Positions 56,362-64,000 of a stretch of 64,000 nt of DNA are shown piece by piece. Origin of the DNA: Anisodus tanguticus. Taxonomy: Eukaryota > Streptophyta > Magnoliopsida > Solanales > Solanaceae. Location of the stretch: the NCBI GenBank assembly GCA_034509755.1, contig CM067552.1:13735001-13799000 (forward strand). Reading direction: 5' to 3'. Under the pieces are notes generated by a model. It did no database searches. It saw only the letters and a program-made list of their open reading frames with translations, and had not been told where the DNA came from. A program made the position numbers and the translations under genes. Numbering within the stretch: the first letter of the stretch is position 1; the number at the start of each line of letters is the position of its first letter.

Positions 56362-56522
56362 CTATTGCTATAGGTCGTCCTAGTCAAGTTTCTATTGTGT
56401 TTGTCATTATGAGGTCTTGTTAACCTAGACGGTTGTATGTTCAGGTTATGATACACAGGTGGTACACTCCTACCGTTTAGGCGCGGAGTGCCGGCCACAC
56501 CCCTCGAAGCTGGGTTATGACA
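54365..56522 (+). repeat. Solo gypsy LTR, 2.16 kb
   Basis: Starts TGTCATTGATTAAC and ends GAAGCTGGGTTATGACA; the ends TGTCAT/ATGACA are inverted copies. No internal region or partner LTR is adjacent. It contains a 33-base (AT)n run (56326-56359) and the blocks shared with 33035-34964. 5-bp flanks actcg and ctgca do not match. Confidence 0.75.
56326..56359. repeat. (AT)n microsatellite
   Basis: About 17 uninterrupted AT units inside the solo LTR. Confidence 0.95.
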
Positions 56523-56837
56523 CTGCAGCTCTATCATTGCTGAAATTTCCTGGTTTTGATTCTGAGAGAAGGGATTTGAGCCTCCTATATATTCAAAATC
56601 CTTCTACCTGTAGATGGCACTTCCTAGAAGCTCTGAAATTGCAGCAACTGATCATCTTCAAGTCCAAGATTAGCTAGGTGATCAACAAGTTTATTCATTT
56701 TTCTATATATATGCACAACCTATACTTGCATCTACTGGAACACCTTCTTTATATCTTCAATCATTTGAACTATCTCACATACCACTTTCCACACATCCTG
56801 TAGAATGTTTTTAGCACAAGTGAATCCATTTCTAAGG

Positions 56838-57080
56838 TTACATTCTACATAGTATGTGACAAACACCACTGGCTACTTTCTGTATTATTGTTGTTTCTGC
56901 AACCATGCTAGTTGTGAATCCTATATGTTGAGCTTGAGAAAAAATGAGATTCCCTGTGTCATCCCTCACACAAAAATCATAAGAGCTTCTATCTGGATTG
57001 CCTTGACTTTCCCCATCTGTGTTGCATTTGATTGAGTCTACATCTGGAAAATTCCACTTCACAATACAGTAATGCAAAGT
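56838..57080 (-). pseudogene. L1 RNase H remnant
   Basis: WNFPDVDSIKCNTDGESQGN, SSYDFCVRDDTGNLIFSQAQ and SMVAETTIIQKVA. The D of KCNTDG and the E of AET are the first two acidic residues of the plant L1 RNase H. The frame ends before the last part of the domain. Confidence 0.85.
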
Positions 57081-57658
57081 TGGTTTGTAGGTATTGAGAA
57101 ACTGAATGCCTGAAAGTCAATCTGGAGGTATTCTGGTAATCAAAAGGTATTTCACTCTAATCAGTTGGTTTATTGTGAGCTGAACTTAATAAAACATCCT
57201 ATTGTATGATGTGTTTCCTACATGCTTAATTGAGTTACTCCTCTTCCATATCTCGCACAATATAATTGCTAGAACTACTATACTTTCACAAGAAGCAGGC
57301 TATTCCTAAAGCTTAAAAGCTATTGGATATGTTAGAAAAAGATGAGACATTGTCTCCTTTTATGATCCACACAACACCAACATCTTAATACAATTGGTAT
57401 TTTCATTCTCTTCAAGTTGCCATTTGTTGATATCCTCCTTTTTCATAGCCTCCACAAAAAAGAAGTTAATTTTTATTGGTAACCCCTTTTCCCAGATAGC
57501 ATTATACTACAATTAAATAGATTGATCTTTCCTCATCTCATCCCAAGCACTATTGACAGTAAACAAGCCATTAGAATTGTCCATCTAGCAAGATGTATCA
57601 TTATCAACATTTTCAAGCTCAGAGTTTATAGAACCAATGATGTGCTGAGTAATTTCTT

Positions 57659-58990
57659 CTAGTACATGGTTCCTCGGCTTCTGTATATTCCACTGTCCTT
57701 CAGGTAGTATAAACATAGTGCTCTTTTCTTTATCCAGTTGTCAAACCAGAAACTGAAATTTCCATCTTTAATCTGCCACCATATGTTATGTTCAACTTCC
57801 TCTCTGACCTCCACTATTTTCTTCCAACCATTTGATGCTCCTTTGGCCTGTGTTATAGTAGGATGTAGCTTTTTGCAGTACTTATTTACCATATAAGAAC
57901 CCCATGAGGAAGCAGATGTCCTCAAATTTCACCAAAGCTTTGAAAAAAGTCCCTTTGAAATATCATGTAGAGATCTAAATCCCAGACCTCCTTCACTCTT
58001 TGGAAGACACATTTTGTCTCAAGTTACCCAGTGCATTCCTTTTACTCCAACAGTGTTACTCTTGAAGAATTTTGCAAAGATCTTACGAAGTTGCTCAACT
58101 ACTCCAACCAAATGATTCATTGCTGACAGTATATAAACTGGCATTGTTTGTAAGATAGGAGCTTTGAGGATATATCTTCCGCCAAAAGAGAGAAATTTGA
58201 TTTTCCATGACATGATTCTTTTCATTACTTTCTTGATAAGATCTTCAAAATATACAGTTTTCCTTCTACCATAAAAGACAGGGCATCCCAAGTATGTAAA
58301 AGGAATAGAACGTTTTCTCATACATGTTTTTCTCTTTATCCTTTCTGTTACTACAACTGGAGTCTTTTTATGAGCATAGAAGGAGATTTTGTTGTTGTTG
58401 GATCATTTGACAAGAGGTTATTTTATATTTTCCTAGAATCTTCATCATTTTCTTCATTGAATTTGGTTCAACTGAACATAATAGGATGGTGTCATCTACA
58501 TATGATAGATGGTTGATTTGTGGATTCCATTTGGCAAGCCATAACCCTTGAAGTCTTTATCTTCATGCACTTTGTTCAAACCTCTAGCCAAAACCTCTGC
58601 TGCAATTATGAAAAGAAGAGGAGACAAGGGATCTCCTTCTTTAAGACATCTTGAAGAGTGATAAAATTCATGAGATTACACAATAACAAGTATTGAATAC
58701 CAGTTATTGGGAACCAGTCTCCATGCCATATCTAAAATAACCTCTGAAAATCCAAACTTCCTTAGCACATTGCTTAAGACGATTCATGAAACCTTGTCAT
58801 ATATTTTTCCATATCTAACTTTACCACCACATTGTAAAGTTTGTTCCTCTTATTAATATCTCTAATTATCTCATAAGCTAGTAATATATTTTCTATAATA
58901 CTCCTTTCCTATTGAGTATTTGAGATAATCCCAGATAGAGCAGTAACTCTCTCATATAAGACTCTAGAGATAATTTTATTTGCAAAGGTA
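57659..58990 (-). pseudogene. L1 reverse transcriptase and linker remnant
   Basis: 58321-58019 reads PFTYLGCPVFYGRRKTVYFE and MSWKIKFLSFGGRYILKAPI; 57925-57659 reads HNIWWQIKDGNFSFWFDNWI. Upstream, with stops, is INHLSYVDDTILFSS near 58515, which has the catalytic YVDD. All are standard plant L1 ORF2 landmarks. Confidence 0.85.
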
Positions 58991-59379
58991 CTTAGGCTAA
59001 TGGGCCTCAGGTCTTAGAATTTATAAGTTACCTCCTTTTTAGGAATAAGCACAAGGTTTGTATGAGTTATAAATCTTGGTGATTTCCACAGACAAATGCT
59101 CTGACCATTCTTGATACATCTTCACTAATGATATGCTAACAAGATTGAAAGAAATGTCAAGAGAAGTCATCTGGACCACTTGTGCTATCTCCATTTAAAC
59201 AAAAGACTGCTTCTTTAATCTCTTCATTACTAGGCATTGATATTAAGGAATCATTCTGCTCAGCTGTGATTAGTGAAGGGATCTCCTCTAACATATCAAA
59301 GTTTATAGGCCTTGTTTGTTCTCTAAATTGGTTTTGGAAAAAATTAACAGTTTCTTCTCCAATCTGAACATTGGATGTG

Positions 59380-60305
59380 ACCCAATTTCCTTTATTGTTC
59401 TAAATATCATGAAGGGTTAGCTTCTTTCTTCTTCCTTTGACATAAGAATGATTTTTTTTTTGTATTTATTTCTCCATCCTTGAACCACCCCATGCCTGAT
59501 GTTTATTTCTAATATTCATCCTCAAAGTGCAAGTACTTGTTTATATCTGTCTGAGCCCTGTGAAGAGCCTCTCTATTCATTATGGAATGGTTTATCTCCA
59601 GTTGCATCTCCTTAACTTTAATCACATCCTCTAGAGTGCATATTTGCTGAAAGATATTACCATATGTATCCTTGTTCCATCTAGCCAAAGCATGTTTGAC
59701 CTTCTTCGTCTTGTCTGACAGCTCAACAAAGGGATTAGCAGCAAACTCTAGACACCAGTTTCTTTCACTATCTCCATGAACTTGTGGTGTTTAGTCCAGA
59801 AATTCTGGAATTTAAAAGGTTTCATGATTGTTTCTTCATTACTATCACATACTACATGTATGAGAGCATGATCATAACCATGCCTTAGTAAATGAGAGAC
59901 TTCACTAGATGGAAATTGATTCATAAACTCCTGGTTTCCAAATACTCTGTCAAGTCTCTTGAAAATATAGTCGTCTTCAATTTTACCATTTCACCAGGTA
60001 TATTTGCTTACTATAAACTTCACCTCCACCGACCCACAATTATTAATAAAGTGAGAAGAATCAATAATTTCTTGATGGTACAATGGAAGGCCACCCAATT
60101 TCTCCTCATCTGAAAGAATGATATTAAAATCTCCACCTACTATCCAAGGAGATTGTATTGTCATTGCAGTTTGCCAACTGAATCCCACAAATCTTGTCTC
60201 TCTAGAGCAGTACATTTAGAATATACTAAAGTTACCATCAGTTACTTTTGTAACACTATATGAGTGAGCTTGAGAGTTACATGTTGAATAAAATCAATAA
60301 TCATA
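59380..60305 (-). pseudogene. L1 endonuclease remnant
   Basis: 60215-59991 reads SPWIVGGDFNIILSDEEKLG and FINNCGSVEV. A further frame gives KRLDRVFGNQEFMNQFPSSE and SHLLRHGYDHALIHV, the GGDFN, LDR and S/GDH motifs of L1 endonucleases. The gene start has been cut away by the LTR insertion. Confidence 0.85.
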
Positions 60306-63089
60306 TATCACGACCCAAATCACATAATCGTGATGGCACTAACCCCAAGGGTCTGTAAGCCAACCACAATCATTTGACTCAAATTAAAGAGAGAAATAAA
60401 GTGCGGAATTTGTCAAGTGAATTAATTTAAGTCTTAAAAATTCTCATAATATAAATAATACTAAAATACTTCAAACTTTCAAGATTGGTGTCACTTGTAC
60501 AAGAACTATCTAATGAATACATGTTGGGAATACATCCCTAAATACATGATTGTCTAGAAATGAGAAGGCATAATTAGGAAATAAGGAAGAAGTATCCGGT
60601 GCCACATATCTTCCATGTAGCTCACCCTGAATCCTTCAAAATAACTCCACAATGGCTGGATAGTCGCGAACTCCACTAGAACTAAGAATATACCCTACAC
60701 ACAAAAAGGTGCAGCATGTGTAGCGTGAGTACAAAAATAACGGGTACTCAGCATCATCGTCGATCGATCCTATCTTAAACGGAGATAAGGGCTGGCCTAC
60801 CTATTACTACTTCCACACTGACCTCCATCAGTTCACTACAATAACACAATCTTCGAATTCACTCAAACCATGAGTCCAAGCCTAGGTTATAACATCTAGT
60901 TCCCCAAGCCTAATAAGGCATTCACAAGACATATCAAGAGAGTCTAATAAATCCAAGATTTAAGCCTAAGCATAAGAACCTCTAACTGTTCAGGAACTTC
61001 ACAAATAGTCAAGTACCATGACAAAACGGGTAATTACAAAGTTTAGGTAATAAAGCAACAAGTAATGAATGAATGATATATAATACAAGGCCTTTATTTC
61101 TCCTCACCAGCATACACACGTTTGAACATGAACAAATCATGACCTATGGGGGGACTCGCGAGGTCCATATACCACTCAGGCTCACACACAGTACCTAAGT
61201 ATAATCACACAGCAAGCTTACACAATACCCATTTCTAATCACAAAACTCTTATACTCGTATATGGTTACACAAGTCCATACATTATGGGGCATAAATATG
61301 ATATGCATAACAACAAGAAGCAAATGTAAGCAATTCAGGTTACAACTCAGTCATTCGTACAGTAAAGACTCGATCTTTAGCTTCCTTTTCACTTAAAACA
61401 AGTTTAAAGAGGATGATGGGGACACACAGTCACATATCACACAGACATATAATGATAATGCAGAAAGTACGGGCTTCATACCCCAATAACGGATCCAAAG
61501 GATCGTACTATACTATCAGCTAGTGCCCAAAATAATTCTTCTAAGTAATTATAAACACAAATACCATACATGTCACCGGTACCCAATACGAGTGCTCGTC
61601 ACCTCACAAGTATCGGGATCCATTATTTTCCCTATTACCCATTCTTAATTAGTTCATTTAGACCAACCATGACGCTTAAGTAAGGTACAATATCTCAACT
61701 TGCCTGGAATAGGAGTCCAAAATCACAAAGTCATCTTGCCCTTTCGTATAGCCTCCGAACGATCCCAATCTGCTCAAACATAGATTAAACGCAAAAAATT
61801 GAGACAAACGATGCCCATATTAGCCTATAAAAGATTTAGGTCTAGAAAGTCAACTCAAAACCCTATTCTAAATCCCAAAGGTTAAATTCATAACTTTATT
61901 GAGAATCAGGGTCAACATAGTCAAATTATTACTCTACGAAGTCATACGAACCCAACAGTACCCATATTAACATGCTTTAAATCTAAACCCAAAAAGTCAT
62001 CCAAAAAGTGATTCCGAGCCTAAAAGGGAAAAATAGAAAATTTATTCTAAAATTGGTTTACCCATAATCTATGGAGTCTAAGTACCAAATATCAACTCGA
62101 TCCACCCATTAATCCATGATTAATTAGAGAAAATTCTATTTTCAACTTAGGGTTCATAAACAAAAAAAAATCAACTTTAAAACATTATTTCTACCATGAA
62201 ATCCTTTAATAATCGAATATATAATCGTAAGAGAGTGATTAGGAACTTACCCACTCGAAGAATTTTGAAAATATCCTCAAAAAACTCTCCAAACCGAGAC
62301 CCCAAGCTCAAAACATGAGAATGAAATGTCAAAGCTCGAAGTGAGGTTTTAAGTTTCTGTCCAGCAGCTTCGTTCATCGCGATCGCGGACCCCACTATCG
62401 CGATCGCAGAACCCCAGGCAATAACTCTTCGCGATCACGGCCCCAGGCAGCGCGATTGCGATGGCCAAAAATCCAGCATCTCGTGATCGCGACCCTGTGC
62501 CACACGATCATAAGGAACACTTCAGCAGCTGCACAACAAAAAAATCGGGTGTGTTCCAAACATCGATTCGACGCTCGGGATTCATCCGGGGCCCCCTCAA
62601 CAAAAACTAAATATAAAAACCATTCCTAAAACACGCAACAAATCTACTCAAGCACTCGAAATCGTCATATGAGGTCATATTGACCAAATGTTCTACCAAC
62701 GCACACTTTAAAGCTCTTAAGGCTAGAATTTCAACCAAATATCTGAAATGCTCCTGAGTGCCTCGAGAACTGAACCAAGGACTTTACTAGACCATATTCG
62801 ACATTCCAGTCTTTATGGAATCGCCAAAACTTCAAAAAAGACACATACGCCCTCAGTGTTGACTTTAGTCAACTAAAGATTATTTCTTAACTTAAGACTT
62901 TCTAATTTTCACAAACTAACTCAAAACTCTCTCAAAAGACCCAAGACTTGTTTCCAATAGTCCACCTAAGTCAAAAATCATATTCTGGAGTTGATAGAAC
63001 CATCGAAATTCAATTCCGGATGCATTTACTCAAAAGTCAACTCCTAGTCAAACTTTCCATCGAAAAGAGTTTTGGAGTATTGACTGACC
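60306..63089 (-). repeat. Solo gypsy LTR, 2.78 kb
   Basis: On the plus strand it starts TATCACGACCCAAATCACAT (TG changed to TA) and ends GGAGTATTGACTGACC. It contains 'gtagcgtgagtacaaaaata-acgggtactcagcat', a common block of solanaceous gypsy LTRs. No coding region. Flanks tcata and ttata match at four of five bases. L1 sequence resumes on both sides, so this is an insertion. Confidence 0.8.
62368..62516. repeat. GCGATCGC-rich palindromic word array in LTR
   Basis: Degenerate copies of cgcgatcgcgga / tcgcgatcgcagaa / gcgatcacgg / gcgattgcgat / gtgatcgcgac, spaced about 25-30 bases apart. Each is close to self-complementary. Confidence 0.8.
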
Positions 63090-63912
63090 TTATATTCTAA
63101 AACTAGATTTTTTCAATAATTGATTATGAGAAGGGGGTTTCAACTTGTTACTCCTTATTGTTGCATGGAGTGGTAACACTATATTTGATTTTGTCTTCTT
63201 GATGTCACTTCTCATGATTTTCTCCTGCCTTGGAGACAAGTCTCCTGCTCTTACCACATTATATGTGTTCTGCTCCATAGATTCATCCTCTTGACCATCT
63301 GTAAATTTATCTAGTTGAGCTTTTGTGACTTGTTCATCTATATTCTCTACCACTGATACCACTAGTTGAAGCTAAGAATAATTTATGTTCATCGTATCTG
63401 TAGCCATCATCACCCCTTATGTTTCTGACCGTCTCATTACCTCAATTGAATCTACCATTGTTTATTGCTGATCATTATTGCTATTCCCTGATTAATTGAT
63501 GTGCTTAACCATCTACACTGAGATTTCATTGATCATCTTATCCCATTCATCTACATCTGTGACCATACTAGTAATCTATTGAGGATCTATGATTTTTAGA
63601 GGTCTATTAGGAACCATCATAGAGTCCTCTACTATTTCCTTGAAGTATCATTGGTTTGTTCAGTATCACTCATTATATCCTATTTTAATTACCTTTCTTC
63701 CCTCCTAAATCCTGCCAAGACATGATTTCTGCAATCAAGATTAGTTCTACTTCTTCTATTGCACATGGAAGATTCTGTTGATCTTTCTCATTTTGCTTGA
63801 TACTTATTTGTTGGTATGTAGAACACTTTTATATCTTCTTTGGAGATATTCTCTCTTGGATATTAATTTTTCCAAAAGATTTCTCTACCCATGTTTTTGC
63901 TGATTCATTTTC
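63090..63912 (-). pseudogene. L1 ORF1 / upstream region remnant
   Basis: A 90-residue frame (63362-63090: VENIDEQVTKAQLDKFTDGQ …) plus broken frames, including TWVEKSFGKINIQERISPKK near 63890-63830. The latter resembles the L1 ORF1 style. Assignment rests on position upstream of the endonuclease. Confidence 0.5.
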
Positions 63913-64000
63913 TTTCACGCTCCAAACCTGGGTGAGTCGGACCGGCACGCGGTGCATTGACCATACAGAGCGAACTATCTATATGAGAACGTATGAAAAT
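63913..64000 (-). repeat. Gypsy LTR terminus at window edge
   Basis: TTTCACGCTCCAAACCTGGG TGAGTCGGACCGGCACG is the reverse of a common solanaceous gypsy LTR end (…CCAGGTTTGGAGCGTGA). The LTR runs off the window. Confidence 0.7.

Larger units (their letters stand above)
54115..63912 (-). mobile_element. L1 LINE split by two solo gypsy LTRs
   Basis: Minus-strand pieces in order: ORF1-like (63090-63912), endonuclease, RT and RNase H (60305-56523), and the 3' end (54364-54115). The 3' end finishes AAAACCCCCAAAATTTTG followed by T/A-rich sequence. LTR insertions at 60306-63089 and 54365-56522 interrupt it. The LINE pieces total about 4.9 kb. All frames carry stops. Confidence 0.8.

Noticed and set aside
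55897..56373. 158-residue open frame ending in an Ile/Tyr repeat
   Set aside because: It is LTR sequence read through an (AT)n run; no protein similarity.
62368..62516. Spaced GCGATCGC words as a CRISPR-like array
   Set aside because: Words are degenerate, spacers are not uniform, and the array lies within a plant gypsy LTR with no cas genes.

Overview
The window is nuclear plant DNA, most likely from a member of the Solanaceae. It holds one host gene and a large load of transposable elements in several nested layers. The family-level placement rests on the repeats. A tRNA-derived SINE in intron 3 and an RTE-clade LINE tail in intron 5 are of types I know from tobacco, tomato and potato. So are the 'TTGCTCGG...GCACCC' foldback repeats and the gypsy LTRs that begin TGTCACGACCC or end GGGGTGTGACA. 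I cannot name the species.

The host gene is an ELF6-like (EARLY FLOWERING 6 / JMJ) H3K27 demethylase on the minus strand, 28782 down to 8420. Seven exons with GT-AG introns rebuild a 4176-base coding sequence (1391 residues) with no stop or frame break. The domain order is JmjN, JmjC, a C5HC2-type zinc region and four C-terminal C2H2 fingers. Introns 1, 3 and 5 are long (3.3, 4.4 and 7.6 kb); 3 and 5 are full of TE insertions, while 1 shows little I can name.

Layout: 1-6027, a decayed Ty1/copia element on the minus strand whose left LTR is cut by the window edge. 6028-8035, AT-rich spacer with a Helitron-like 3' end and a Stowaway-like MITE. 8036-28782, ELF6 with its 3' UTR; intron 5 carries an RTE LINE with a 12-bp target duplication, a short SINE/RTE tail, a TRIM-like mini LTR element with a nested foldback element, and fragments; intron 3 carries a SINE and an L1 LINE split by a second, oppositely oriented L1. 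28783-29227, ELF6 5' UTR/promoter zone, bounded by a Tourist-like MITE (29228-29524) and then a solo copia LTR (about 29690-30514). 31083-34964, fragments of gypsy LTRs. 34965-42585, a degraded Ty3/gypsy chromovirus of Tekay/Del type, with protease, RT, RNase H, integrase and chromodomain still readable. About 42740-45480, a broken L1 LINE. 46884-52621, a non-autonomous copia element with two ~0.9-kb LTRs, a perfect tRNA-iMet primer site, a gag relic and little else. 53211-53589, a MITE. 54115-63912, a minus-strand L1 LINE split by two solo gypsy LTRs (54365-56522 and 60306-63089). At 63913 another gypsy LTR begins and leaves the window.

No second intact host gene, tRNA gene, rRNA gene or CRISPR array was found, and no clearly novel biological system. 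The most useful points are the fully resolved ELF6 model, the TE insertions within about 2 kb of its start, and several insertions whose target duplications can be read to the base.
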